64,000 nucleotides of DNA from contig WION01000006.1 in NCBI GenBank assembly GCA_015039365.1, positions 186,001-250,000 on the forward strand, written 5' to 3'. The notes under the pieces were generated by a model. The model had not been told where the DNA came from. It worked only from the letters and a program-made list of their open reading frames with translations, and made no database searches. The position numbers and the translations under genes are program-made. Shown here piece by piece: positions 1 through 16,689 of this stretch (the stretch's first letter is position 1; every line of letters starts with the position of its first letter). Origin of the DNA: Amanita rubescens (taxonomy: Eukaryota; Basidiomycota; Agaricomycetes; Agaricales; Amanitaceae).

Positions 1-4763
<4,763 letters not shown>

Positions 4764-4976
4764 CAGTATTAAAATGTTGATAATAATATCAGCATAAGGT
4801 TTTGTTTAGGAGAATGACAGGGTAATACCAACGAATAAAGGATAATGAATCTTTTTCACATGCTAAAATTAATAAGCAACGACCGCAGGTGAGATGATTG
4901 CTTGCTCGTCTGTCTTGGTAGGCACAGGCTTTAGCAGTAGGCGCTTTGCAAGAGTCCGTCGCCCCTCTGCTTTCCC

Positions 4977-6840
4977 TCAGTAACACTGTCCGCTTTTGCC
5001 GGAAGTATTGCACATAGAAGCTCCTAACTCCCCATTCAATGCACGACCGACTTTTGCCCAGCCGTCACCATCCACGACAAATGACGACGCCGTCGTGTTG
5101 CCTGGGGACGAGGACCCTTGCTGCTGATGTGCAGAAGGTAATATAGTAGAGATAATGGGCATAGGTGCGGAACTGCTTGGAACCGTAGCGTTAGCCTTCC
5201 GTTTCTTGTTGCAGGTGCGGCTGCCACAGCCGACGAGGAGTCGCCTACTGTGGGAGGTGACGCTTCACGGAGGGGCGAGCTTTCGAAATAGAACAGATAC
5301 GTTGAACATACCGTGCTACTGCTAGAGCCAGCGTCATTAGTTCTGGTGTTTGCGTCCCCTTTGGCCTTCTTGCAGTTGTCACGCTTCCTCCTATTCTTTG
5401 CGCTATGTTTCCCATGAATTCCGGCGGTTTAGGTTGGGCTTAGAGGTGAAGAAGTAGGCTCCAGCAAGCAGTAAGATTCCGGCCGGCGAGTTCAGAACAG
5501 CATTACTCTGAGATGATCCCACTGTGATGTAGTTTCCCTAAAGTTCCTGGAGTTGAGACATCTGATGATCAAACAGCCGATCCGCAAGCGCAAGTTCCAA
5601 CCGTTCCTTCCCTTCCCTAGTTCCCCATATATTCATGTTTGACAAGTTGAATGAGCCATCTCCAAAAGCGTCGTCATAATCTTCGTGTGACCAAGCTGAT
5701 TCTCCTGCGCCCTTCATATGTTTAAACAAACCTTGCATAAAGTGGTCGGTGAACAGCTCATCAAGCGGGCGAAGGGTTGGATCTTGGATATGATCTAACC
5801 GGAGACACCGGCCATTGATATCTGCATTTCCATTGACAAAGGCAGTAATGCGATAATTGTTCTGCGAAGAGTTGATCCCGACGAATATAACGTACCCCTT
5901 GAACGAAACTCACGTTGGAAATCTACTCCAAATTCATAATTGACCCATGCATCGTACAAATCGCTTCGCAACGTGATCACGTTCTGCACTGAGTCGATCT
6001 TCATCGAGCCACCCATAGTGGATACGTCTGCAGTGTCGGTGATTTTGCTTGGGTAACCTTTACGCACCCACTGGCAGCGGTAGAGTTGTCAATCAAGAAC
6101 TTGCAGTAGAAGAAACAGCACACCTCTTGGCCATGTGCCCGCGGAAATATGTGCGCAACTTTGAGACGACTGTAGGTCCGCGTTTCCCAAGTCTGTGATG
6201 AGGCATTTGCCATCTCTAGCACGCACACGGGCCAGGTAGTGAGTTTCCTGGAGGCAGAGATGTTGAGCCGAATCTCCATTAAGAGGAATGGAGTGTTCAC
6301 TGACACGGGTAGGGGTATTCGAAATCGTGTGGTTGCGAAGGCGTGGGAGAGTGGGCACCAGACCGACACGAATGGGATCACCAGCTGGTTGTCAATTAGT
6401 AAGTTTGAGGCTTAAGTATGTGAAACTAATGAGCGACCCACTGCCCGAGAGCAGGACATAACATCCTGGTTGCACAATCTGAGGCCCTGACGGACATAGC
6501 GACTCACGTTGCTGCTGTGCGGGGTCGTATTTGAAGACTGTCCAAGGCGTTGAAGTAACAAGGATTACGATCAAGTATCTGTAAAACTCGTCCCACCGCA
6601 AAGTGCCGTATTGCCAGAATCCTAGAAGTTATTAACGGAAACGACACAAATCAACGAAATGGATGTACCTGCAATAACAGCACCTTCAGAGTCAAATAAC
6701 TGTACGTTGCGTCTCTCCAGCCGAGGTGGGGGGTTCATCTGACGCAGAAACGTCATAAACAGGTCACGCGTCACATTCATCACAATGCAATGAGATGGTC
6801 TGAAGATCTGAAGGTCCGGCCACGGGCTTGAGGTTTCTAT
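4977..6840 (-). CDS. HNH nuclease domain protein (HNH_2-type), 5' end unresolved
   Basis: An orphan fungal HNH-endonuclease-fold protein of the kind scattered in many copies through mushroom genomes; no function is established for the family. Read on the minus strand with introns removed: an N-terminal beta-rich part with IFRPSHCIVMNV (about 6805-6770), GTLRWDEFYRYL (about 6600), then SGTGDPIRVGLVPTLPRL after an intron. The HNH core follows: CLITDLG (about 6220), CAHIFPRAHG (about 6150) and DSVQNVITLRSDLYDAWV (about 5960). The end is a disordered Lys/Arg- and Ser-rich tail, most plausibly to the stop at 4977-4979 (frame CNKKRK...SGQCY); splicing of the tail is unsure, and a stop at 5538 is the alternative. 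The first obvious ATG is at 6780, yet upstream codons resemble the family, so the true 5' end may be lost at the junction with the transporter fragment at 6848. Confidence 0.7.
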
Positions 6841-6847
6841 CAACTAT

Positions 6848-7125
6848 TCAATGGACAAAGACAGCTTGGGAGCTCTACAGGAATTTGACACGCCGGAACG
6901 ACTTTACAGTAAATCGGATGGAATTTTTAGAGGAATGTGTGATAGATCGTCTATCACGCTTGACGGCATTAGGAATGCCTCCAAAGCTCGCGATGCCGAA
7001 TCACGAGAGTAAAATATATTGATAATAATGTATCAGCCTATGGTTTGTGTTTAGAAGAATGACAGGATAATACGAACTTGGTAATTTCGAAAAAAAATCA
7101 AGCAGAGGATGATGAATCTTTTCAA
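6848..7125 (+). pseudogene. Duplicated 3' tail of the ABCC transporter (last exon plus 3' flank)
   Basis: About 270 bp matching 4612-4870. It begins in the last intron (tggacaaagac) and carries the whole final exon EFDTPERLYSKSDGIFRGMC to ARDAES. It then continues into the 3' flank (gataataatatcag, agaatgacagg, gatgaatctttt). Differences are scattered substitutions such as DDIKD to DGIRN. It has no upstream coding part, so it is a relic of duplication or unequal exchange. Confidence 0.9.
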
Positions 7126-7785
7126 TGTTTCGGCCCCAAAGCTCTCATTAACGTTTGAACATTTTAATCACCTGTAGGGCCCGGGGTCGCAAGTGCCCGA
7201 TATTATGTATCGCCCACTGGTCGCACACGCTTCAGGTTTGCTCTACCAATCCCTTCTCAACGCGCCCTTATTATCAATTTCGTACTCACCATCTGCCCCT
7301 GCTTCAACTTTTCAAACCTGACCTTGCACAGAATGTAACGTCAACAGGATAGGCCACGATCAGTCAACATAGTGCGGCTGGGAGCTCGTGGCTGGGAACA
7401 GCTGGCAGGAGTTATATTTCTATGACGATCGAACGTGTTTCTCGAGAGTGGAAAGGACCATACATCCAGTAAGACAGGAGGGAGGTAGAAACGTACTTGC
7501 ACACTATGATAAACAGTCATATTTAGCTTAGAAATGAATGCCCTTAAGGCGTATCTGAAGAGGTTTCTCTGTCTGCAACCATGCCACCCAAGCCATTGCC
7601 CGAAGTCGTTAAGGACATGTAAGGTTCGTGCCAACTCTTTTTTGGCAGCGCCAATCAAAATCAAATTGTAACCCAGATTTCGCGTCATGGTCGCTTGTCC
7701 TCTGACCAAATGACAGCGTGCTAGATGAAAATGTAGACAAGAAGGCCGCCCACGCGAGGATAGAGGGATTAGATCCAAGGCGATC
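7126..7785. other. Intergenic, upstream of ABCC copy 2
   Basis: No gene is supported here. A minus-strand open frame runs through 7341-7961, but it is antisense to the transporter start and has no family resemblance. The stretch should contain the promoter of copy 2. Confidence 0.5.
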
Positions 7786-10700
7786 ATGGTAGGACTACAT
7801 GTCTTCTCACTCGTCGCGACTTTCACCAGTTCCGAAAGTTGCTGTATACCATTTTTGTCAAGCAAACCTCCGTCGGCCCCAAAGCCCTCAATCGAGGGTC
7901 CGACCTTGATACCTGAAGCTAATGCTAGCTTCCTTAGTATTGTGACTTTTGGGTGGATCACCTCCCTATTGACCTTGGGTTACTCGCGGCCATTGGAGCC
8001 GTCCGACCTGTATAAGCTACAAGACCACCGAAGCGCAGCACGAATCGCGTCTTTGATCAATGAATCATTCGACCGTCGAGTCAAAGAAGCTGCCGAATAT
8101 AATGCCCGACTTGCCAAAGGGGAGATTTCTCCCGGTTTAAAGGGCGCATGGTGGACGATCCAAGGTAACAGACGGCAACGCGAAAAGAAATGGAGGGAAG
8201 TTGATGGTAGAAAGAAAGCGAGCCTATTGTGGGCTATTAATGATAGCGTTAAATGGTGGTTCTGGAGCGCTGGAATCTTCAAGGTGTTCGGTGACACTGC
8301 TCAAGTCACGGGTCCGCTGCTGGTCAAGGTAAGCGTCCATCGACGGCTTCTGACAGAGAACTCAAACTAAGTAGGCCATCATTAACTTTGCTACCGAATC
8401 TTACGTTGGTCATCACCTTGGCATCACCCAGGTTCCTCAAGTGGGTAAGGGGATAGGCCTGGTCTTCGGTTTACTTTTGCTTCAAGTCCCGGCCTCGCTA
8501 TGCAACCATCAGTTTGCCTATCGCAGCGCTTCCACAGGAATCCTTGTACGCGGTGGACTGATAACGGCTATATATTCCCGTTCTTTGCGTCTAAGTTCTA
8601 GGGCAAGATTGACTCTTACCAATGGCAGACTTGTCAATCACATTTCCACTGATGTATCACGGATTAACTATTGCGCTTCATGGTTCCACATTGTCGGTTA
8701 TTCCGTCAACTCTTTATGTCGTGTAGCTAACTGATGACCCAGATTTGGACCTCATCTATCCAATTGATCATATGTCTCGTTTTACTCCTGATTAACCTCG
8801 GCCCATCTGCTCTTGCTGGATTTGGATTGCTCATCATAGCAAGTCCACTTCAAACAGTAGTCCTGAAGCGCTTATTTGCATGGCGAGCCAGAAGTATGGT
8901 TTGGACGGACAAAAGAGCGAGACTTCTTCAGGAACTTTTGGGTGGCATCAAAGTGATTAAATTTTTTGCATGGGAAATTCCCTTTCTACAGAGAATATAC
9001 GACTATAGGCGCAAAGAAATGTCGTTTATTTGCACCATACTACTGGCCCGATCCGCGATGAGTGCGATATCAATGAGTATGCCAGTGTTAGCATCTGTCC
9101 TGGCATTCGTCACGTACTCTGCAACGGGTCACCCATTGAATGCAGCTGACATCTTTGCATCGCTGACGCTGTTTAATCTACTTCGACCTCATTTGTCACA
9201 CATACGTGCGTGTTACATTCCTTCGCTAAAATTGCCAACTCATGATTCTGCTCAGCGGTCTCGTTAAGTTCCATTGCAGATGCAGCAAACGCTGTCAAAA
9301 GGCTTTACGGAGTTTTCGAAGCGGAATTGTTAGAAGAGACGCTCGTAGTGGATGAAAATTCAGACTATGCATTGGAGGTCAAGAACGCGTCTTGGAGTTG
9401 GGATGCACCTTTGGAACAAATGGATGACGAAAGGAAGAAACCAATGCAACCCAAGGATGATCACCACACTGCTCAAAAAGACCAAAGTTTCAACCAGAAG
9501 CTATCCAGGAAAGTCCCAGAGAAGGCGAACGAGGAAGAGAATATGTTCAAGGTACGGGATGTAAGCCTCAAAATTCCACGGGGCAAGCTTGTCGCCATCG
9601 TGGGACCCGTCGGCAGTGGCAAATCGTCATTATTGCAAGGCTTGATCGGTGAGATGAAGAAGACGTGGGGAAGCGTGGTTTTTGGCGCATCAGTGAGCTA
9701 TTGTCCTCAAAGTGCATGGATACAGGTATGTTCTAAATCTTTAGCTCGCTGTTGCCGCTCATCAAGTGATAGAACGCGACTATTCGAGAGAATATATGCT
9801 TCGGTCGTCCATTCGACGAGAAGAGATATTGGAAAGCTATTAGAGATTCGTGTTTGGAGCCAGATCTTGCAATGTTGCCTAACGGCGATATGACTGAAGT
9901 TGGAGAACGCGTGAGTTTGAACACAGTTTAGGTATGATCACTGGTCACCTATTAGACAGGGCATTTCCTTGTCCGGGGGACAAAAACAAAGAGTGAATGT
10001 GTGCCGTTCCGTCTACTTTGATACTGAAACACAAATCTTTGATGTGAGTCCACTTTCTCCCAGATGTTTTTAAGCTTGTTGATTTAGCCTTTGCACCTCA
10101 GGATCCATTGTCTGCATTAGATGCTCATGTAGGAAAAGCTGTCTTCCAGAACGTCCTTCAAGATGCGGCAACTGGGAAAACCCGCATTTTAGTCACGCAC
10201 GCGCTTCACTTTCTTCCCAAAGTAGACTATATATATGTTATGTCGGATGGTAAGATCACAGAGCATGGGACGTATGCCGAACTTGTGGACACTAAGAACG
10301 GAGAATTTGCGCGGTCAATGGCCGGATTTGGAGGCAAGGAGGAAGGTGGAAAGAAGGAAGAGGGGGAGGGCAAAAGTCAAAAAGAAGCGAAAGAAAATTC
10401 CGAAAATCATTCCAAGGCTGGGCGATCTGCGCTTATGCAAGCTGAGGAACGGAATACGGGAGCTATTCCATAGGAAGTATACAAGGGTTATCTTTCTGCT
10501 GCAAGGGGTGTCATCGTCCTACCGATGTTGTTCATATCTGTGATCTCATTACAAGCAGCGACTGTCATGGCCGCGTATTGGTGAGCGTCACCACGAGACA
10601 AGGTATATCACCTATTAACGTCTACGAAGGTTGGTCTACTGGCAAGAAAACAGATTTCGCAGATCGCAGGGCTTCTACGTAAGTGAAGTGACAATTTGAG

Positions 10701-13286
10701 AGATAGGAAATATGACACCGTTATAGATGGGCGTATATGCCGCGCTGGGCATCTATCAAGCTTTTTCTGCTCTCTTGATGAGCAGTTCATTCGCTTTGTT
10801 CACGTACTTTGCATCGCAAAGGCTCCACAAGGTAAATAGTTTTGCCTCTCGACGTTCCAGTTATTAACTAGGACTCAGATTGCCTTAGAACGTGTGATGC
10901 ACGCTCCTATATCATTTTTTGAGACTACAGTAAGGACATCTCTATTCTATTGTACATGGTTGCTTATAGGCCATAGCCCCTTGGCCGCATCATGAACAGA
11001 TTTTCAAAAGGTGTTGGTGGATTTCTTCTTTAAAATGAATATGTGTTTACTCGATCGACACCATCGATAATACATTGGGAGGTAAATGCTCCGTTCATGC
11101 ACCATGCATGCATAAACTGACTGTATGTAGACTCGTTCCGGTCGTTCGTGTTCACAATATCTGGCGTTCTTAGTTCCTTCATTCTGATTTCCATCACCGT
11201 GCCATGGTTCCTCATTGCTGTGGCTTGCATCACCACCGGATATTTATACATAGCCAAATTCTATAGGGCGAGTGCTCGAGAGTTAATGGTCAGTTTGTCG
11301 CGACCGTTTTATCCAGACTTTTTAAGTGATAATTTTGTGCAGCGACTTGGTATGTTGTCTGGGATTGGCTCCAAGTGTTTCTAACCTTCATAGATGCTTT
11401 GCTTCGATCACTGCTCTATGCACACTTTTCTGAAAGTCTATCTGGATTGGCAACTATTCGTGCATATGGCGAGACACGACGATTCCAAAAGGAGAACGAG
11501 ATGAGAATGGACGTAGAGAATAGGTGCGAATGATGGATATATCTTCACAAGGAATGGCTAATTTTTGTTTAGAGCTTATTGGCTCACTGTTACTAACCAG
11601 GCAAGCTATAATGCCAGCTGCGGAGGGGTCTCGAATGCTCATCGATTGTTTAGAGGTGGTTAGGTATTCGAGTAGATTTCTTGGGAATGTTGCTTACATT
11701 TACCATCGGTATGCTCACCGTTGGCACGCGATTTTCCATCTCGCCCGCACAGACTGGCATGACATTATCTTACATATTAAGTGTTCAGCAAGCGTAAGTC
11801 GCTTAATCTAATGACCCTATTCCTTAAGTTATGTATCCCGTTAGCTTTGGGTGGGTTGTTCGACAGGGTGCGGACGTCGAAAACAACATGAACTCAGTTG
11901 AACGCATCATGTATTACGCTACTGAAATTAGCGAAGAATTGCCACACGAATTGCCTGCTTCCAAGCCTGCTGCGTCCTGGCCAGCTGAAGGTCAGGTTTT
12001 GTTAAACGATGTCTTCTTGTCGTATCGGCCCGAGCTACCTGCCGTTTTGAAGGGTAGGTCGGACATGTGTCTATAAAATTTGTCTGAAATCTAACTCAGG
12101 AATCACGATGTCAATCTCCGGCAGTGAAAAGATAGGCATCGTCGGAAGGTATGTATCTTAATGATATTGGGCCAGCGGGCCTAATATACGGTGACAGAAC
12201 CGGCGCTGGAAAGAGTTCCATAATGACAGGTATTGTCAATTGCTGGTTCCTGAGACACCCTAACCAAGCCTTTCCATTATTCTAGCATTGTACCGACTCG
12301 TTGAGCTCTCATCTGGGTCGATTCACATCGACGGTGTAGATATATCCAAAATTGGATTGGCCAACTTACGAAATGCCCTTGCCATCATTCCTCAAGATCC
12401 CGTGAGTGTTCTATGACTTTATTCATTGGTTCATCTGACAGTCCTAGCTATTATGTGGGTGTATACCACCTCTTATGGTTATTTCTAACGTGTTTGATCA
12501 CAGTCTCTGGAACGCTCAGAACCAATCTTGACCCTTTCGGACAACACAATGATGCCAAACTGTGGGATGCACTCAGGCGCTCTTATCTTGTCGATAATGC
12601 GAAGCGGGCTTCTTTACCTGCTCAAGACGAGCCCGCATCGATGGATCGATTCACCTTAGATACCATTATAGAAGATGAAGGAGCGAACCTTTCGGTTGGT
12701 CAGGTACATTCGTCCCTTTGTATTCATGTTCCATGACAGTTGACTTGATTTGTAGCGTTCGCTGGTATCGCTTGCAAGGGCTCTAGTCAAAAACTCGAAG
12801 ATTATCATTTTGGACGAAGCAACGGGTAAGTCTCGTTGTTGTCCTGTTATCATGAGGTGATCGACTGAAAAACACGTCGCGTAGCATCTGTTGATTATGA
12901 AACCGACCGCAAGATACAAGACACGATTGCTCGTGAATTTAAGGATCGTACCATTCTGTGTATAGCACGTGCGTCTGTCAGCCTGATATTGTGGATAACC
13001 GTTAAGATTCAATATATGTAACAGATCGGCTGAGGACTATCATTTCCTATGATAGGATATGCGTCCTAAATGCTGGAAAAGTTGTTGTAAGTGGTGATAG
13101 CTATTTTTCCGAGAAATACTTAATGCTTCGTAGGAATTCGACACACCGGAACGACTATACAGTAAGTCGGATGGAATTTTTAGAGGGATGTGTGACCGAT
13201 CGTCCATTACACTTGACGACATCATGAAAAATGCTTCCAAGGCTTCGAGTCACAATCATATGGTACAAGAAAGCATGTCGCGATGA
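7786..13286 (+). pseudogene. ABCC-family ABC transporter, copy 2, disrupted
   Basis: Tandem paralogue of copy 1, with all introns in the same places. The N-terminal part (IPEANASFLSIVTFGWI, GYSRPLEPSDLYKL) shows what copy 1 lacks in this window. NBD1 has GPVGSGKSS (about 9605) and [10 protein letters not shown] (about 9970). NBD2 has GRTGAGKSS across introns (12140-12230), signature NLSVGQ (about 12690) and ILDEATGSVD/ATASVD. Two lesions argue that it is no longer functional: TAG at 10471-10473 where copy 1 has TTG (AIP-stop-EVYKGYLSAARG), and a roughly 15-bp deletion near 11049 that removes the acceptor and first codons of the exon reading DIDTIDNTLG in copy 1. Elsewhere the frame stays open and conserved, so the damage looks recent. 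The tail (to TGA 13284-13286) differs from copy 1. A truncated half-transporter is still possible. Confidence 0.85.
12448..12454 (+). other. 7-nt micro-exon in ABCC copy 2
   Basis: CTATTAT between cctag and gtgggt restores LLFSGTLRTN between the exon ending at 12401 and the exon starting at 12504, exactly as in copy 1. Confidence 0.85.
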
Positions 13287-13457
13287 CCTTGCTTTGAGTC
13301 CCCACTGTCATGGAGCTATCTATGTTACCATCTCTTTTATAGTGGCACCTGTACCTAAGTAGACAAATCCGTTGCAAATACACCCCACGGTACCTCATGG
13401 GGTAATCCGCTTGGGAAAGTCCAGCTGTCGTGCCCCACTATGATGTAATCGAGGTCC

Positions 13458-13973
13458 TTGACGGAAACCACCATGCATGGACTCAAACATTTCTGGCGTT
13501 TGCGCTACACCCTGCCACACGCCAGGAATTCGATGTCCAGCACCTTCCTAGCTTCAGCTGTAAGACAAAGGAACTCTGTCTGTCCGTTAGGCCTCTCAAA
13601 CTCACGTATCACGTTATTCACGCTCGCATTAACAGCTGCACGGGTCTCTTCCATCCACCAATGGGCGCCGAAAGACGACGCCGAAAATGAAGCCGAAAAT
13701 GAAGCTGAAAATGAAGCTGAAAATGAGGCCGAAAAATCGTTCCTCGATGCTATGGGCATGAAGGACTGGACCGTGCGCCTCACCAAAGATGAGCAAGGCA
13801 ACGAGGTCGTCACGGCTGGTGGGCGTATTACCGGTTATGTCAGACCTGGTCCAGGGCGGTTAAAGCACCGCCTTGCGGATCCGCGTCTTGTGGAGGATTT
13901 TGGCGTGTACGATATTGATGATCTCACCGAAGGTCAGCTTGCAGAATACCTCGCTGCACAAGAGCAAGGGTGA
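13458..13973 (+). CDS. Hypothetical protein with acidic ENEA repeat
   Basis: A small open frame that I do not recognise. The N-terminal third looks non-conserved and may not be translated. The middle holds four to five copies of ENEA (13680-13735). The C-terminal 75 residues have a sober, gene-like composition (DWTVRLTKDEQGNEVVTAGG, GYVRPGPGRLKHRLADPRL) and end in an acidic helix before TGA at 13971-13973. It lies between transporter copy 2 and the third transporter relic. It has no signal peptide or membrane segment. An upstream exon may replace the first third. It is most likely a real but lineage-restricted gene. Confidence 0.4.
   Translation: MTETTMHGLKHFWRLRYTLPHARNSMSSTFLASAVRQRNSVCPLGLSNSRITLFTLALTAARVSSIHQWAPKDDAENEAENEAENEAENEAEKSFLDAMGMKDWTVRLTKDEQGNEVVTAGGRITGYVRPGPGRLKHRLADPRLVEDFGVYDIDDLTEGQLAEYLAAQEQG
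13680..13735 (+). repeat. 12-bp tandem repeat (GCYGAAAATGAR)
   Basis: Between four and five tandem units of 12 bp encode the Glu-Asn-Glu-Ala repeats. Units differ only at third codon positions (gcc/gct, gaa/gag), so the protein sequence has been kept while the DNA drifted slightly. Confidence 0.9.
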
Positions 13974-14294
13974 GCAATTGACTCTGAAAGGGAAGAATGG
14001 CTTATATGTGATCCATGTTCGAACAGCCAGTTGTATAAGCTGGAAAAGATAGGTAACAAATGGGTAAAAATCCCTGTAGATGACTTTGAACTTTGAACTA
14101 CTATACGAGGATGAACAAGACGATATCGATGGGGGCGGGAAAGACGATAAGATGGTAACGACATGTGAAAATATGGAAGGTGAACGATGATAAAGATCCA
14201 AAGAGGACGGTGCTTTTTGTACCCAAAGTATTTTACAAGACTCCGGTGTCATGGCACATGGCAAAAGACCTTTATTTCGAGTCAGCGTTCTGTC
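13974..14294. other. Intergenic, no gene recognised
   Basis: A/T-rich sequence between the ENEA-repeat gene and the first recognisable piece of the third transporter relic. Short minus-strand frames here show no family resemblance. Confidence 0.4.
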
Positions 14295-14790
14295 ATTAGG
14301 CTGCAGACTCGAATTGCATCCGAACGTACGCTAAGACCATCTAGTATATAGCCCCTTGGTCGAATCGTTTTGAAGGTTGTGTTAGCCAATTGATCATCGA
14401 AAGGCGTGCATATAAGATATCGACTCAGACGTTGGGAGTATAATAACTTGAAGTGTCTTCCACGCCACCCCAAGTCACACGTACTAGCAGGATGCATATT
14501 CTTTTTGTGCGTGTTCGTCGTCATCGCGTCCAACATCTTTAACCTCATAGCCTATTATGACCAGCTTCTGCGGAGCGAGCGCCAGGGAATTAAGTTAACC
14601 CTTGTTGTTTCACTCTTGAATCTTGATGCAGCGACGTCAGGAATAGCGTAATAAGATGTTCCAACGTCAGACGCTGTGCCAGGATCATTGCTCCATGTAT
14701 ACTTGTCCGAGAGCATAACTGGCCTGGCGATGATTCATGCTCCCGGGACGAAGCAAAAGCAATCCAAGAGAACCCGGAAGTACCGGGATA
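14295..14790 (+). pseudogene. Third ABCC transporter relic, first piece (second membrane domain)
   Basis: Heavily eroded but alignable in order with 2368-3000 of copy 1. ATTGCATCCGAACG (about 14315) matches the IASERV exon. tatagCCCCTTGGTCG (about 14346) matches PLGRIM. ATATCGACTCAGACGTTGGGAG (about 14417) matches DIDTIDNTLG. gtgttcgtcgtcatcgcgtc (about 14510) matches MFVATTSG. The piece then continues with CAGGATCATTGCTCCATG...GAGAGCATAACTGG (14680-14725), matching the LRSLLYAHFSESLSGL exon. Frames are broken throughout. Confidence 0.8.
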
Positions 14791-16689
14791 GGCAGAAATA
14801 AGACGAGTCTATCTTTTTTTTTATTTATAACGGGGCTGATTTTGTCCAGGTTCATCTGCAGCCATATCAGCGCGAACACTCGTAATGTCAGCACGAAATT
14901 CCGTGATAACATCCCGAAAACCATTTTGCACCTCTTGACGAATAGGCTCCAAAAGGCGATTCATTACCCGCATGGCGATCGCCTCCATATCTTGCTCCAT
15001 GTTGGCTGGTGCATCGCCGCTGTATTGGTGGCAGATTGCACATTCCGCGACGAACTCCTTTTAGGGGCGTGGATCAGCTACAGTAATGTCTGCCGATTCA
15101 CAATAAAATCAGCCAGTGGGTCAGGTCTGAAAAGGAGAGGTGATCTAACAGTACGCGGTCTTCGCATCTTCTGCCAGCATGCAACCAGAAAATACGTCTA
15201 GGAGCGTGGCAGGGTCGGAAGGTGGATCTGGGAGTGTAATACCGAGACCGGCTGCTAATGCAGGCTGAGGAACTTGAACCATTGCTGAGTACTGAGTTCC
15301 GCAACGTAGTGGAGGGTAACAATCCTCTCACATGAATGTGAATTTCCATGTTGGCACAATTTGCGTAAGTCCAACCCCTATCCGAGTACACGAGCGGAGA
15401 ATCCTCAAAGGCAGTTCATTGATGATCATATAAAATCACGTCAGGTTATTACATGAACAGTTCAGTGTTTACCTTACATAGGACTCTATGAAGATGCCTG
15501 CCGGGACCCCGCGCTTCAGAAAGACGGCTTAACAAGTGCCGTCGAATCACCTGCCAAGACGGGACTTGCAGACGGCAACTACAAGAGGTTGACCGGTTTG
15601 CATCCAAATGATGCGACTGCAAGGTAAGCAAGCGTCGTGATCTATCTTTCCGCACTGTGCTAGCTCGGCTCATAAAAACTCTCAACGATGTATAGTTCCG
15701 CTTGGAACACCTTGAGGAGGAAAACAACATCCCACGCTGGCGTGTACGTGAGTTGGAATACGAGCTGGAGGAGTGCAAGCAAGAAGTTGTTCCGGAGCGT
15801 ACACGATGGCAGGAAGAAACCGCGGACTCGTTGTCTGGTGTAATACAAGCCGCGAGTCCCATCCCTCCAGTTGCACCAACTATTACCGCCACATTTCAAC
15901 AGCGGATACCTCCCTTTCTCGACGAGATAACAGCGGGCTATCAAACAGCCCATTAAATGGAATTGATGTGGTTTCAGGAGAGGGTAAGTTCTTCTTTTCC
16001 TCTTCCTTGTTCTTTGCTGATAGAATCTATGAATCTGCAGCTTCAATCCACTGACCACGAGGACTCGAGGAGGAGCCCTTTGATGCTCCTGCACGAACGG
16101 AAGAAAGATGAGAAGAGGGTTTATCAGCTAGAGATGGTCTCGGACCGTATGCCTCCGTCCAGTAGAAGCACACCCCTCGGGACACCACGTACATCAGTCG
16201 GTGTGGCAGATGTCTTAGCGAATCTCAGTCCTACCGTGATTCATGTCTGATGGGCTCCCCCTTCATGTGAGGCTGCTGATGAGGTTCGGGTTTGTGATCA
16301 ATATGGCGAACTTGAAGAAGTCCTTGGAGCCATTGCGCTCTGACCGTCTGAAAGGGAGTATTGTGGCGGTGATGTTGGATACTAGGTGGGTGCAACAAGA
16401 CACCGACCAGAGTGCGAGAGCAAGAGTGAAAGAGAGGGCGCCTGAGAGGGATAGCACAGAGGGAAAAGAAAAACCAGAGCACAGTCAGTCACCTCCATGC
16501 CTCCCATCGATTTCTCATCAGCCGTATCCGTTTCTGCCTCCTCTCTCCCGAGGTCTCAGTCGGCTTAGCGTCCAGTGGTGTCGTCCTGGATGGTGGCACT
16601 ACCCATCCGATTAATTAATAAAAAAGATTGGTGCGACACGCTGCTGTTGCAGAGGCTGATGCTATTGTTGTTGAATCGATAGCCTGCGC
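14791..16689. other. About 1.9 kb insertion inside the transporter relic
   Basis: Sequence unrelated to the transporter that separates the two relic pieces. On the minus strand 14820-15290 reads like eroded coding sequence (MVQVPQPALAAGLGITLPDP, then MEQDMEAIAMRVMNRLLEPI with a helical, charged continuation). On the plus strand 15490-15955 reads like another (DACRDPALQKDGL, then a coiled coil LEHLEEENNIP...ELEYELEECKQE), broken by TAG at about 15693. 16060-16250 and 16300-16450 also have charged open frames. No terminal repeats or transposase were recognised, so its identity is open. Confidence 0.45.

Noticed and set aside
7341..7961. Minus-strand open frame of about 200 codons
   Set aside because: Antisense to the first exon of ABCC copy 2, whose plus-strand sequence is clearly the transporter family; no motif on the minus strand.
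13680..13735. Short regular repeats considered as a CRISPR-like array
   Set aside because: Contiguous 12-bp units without spacers, in frame, in a eukaryotic genome; a coding microsatellite.
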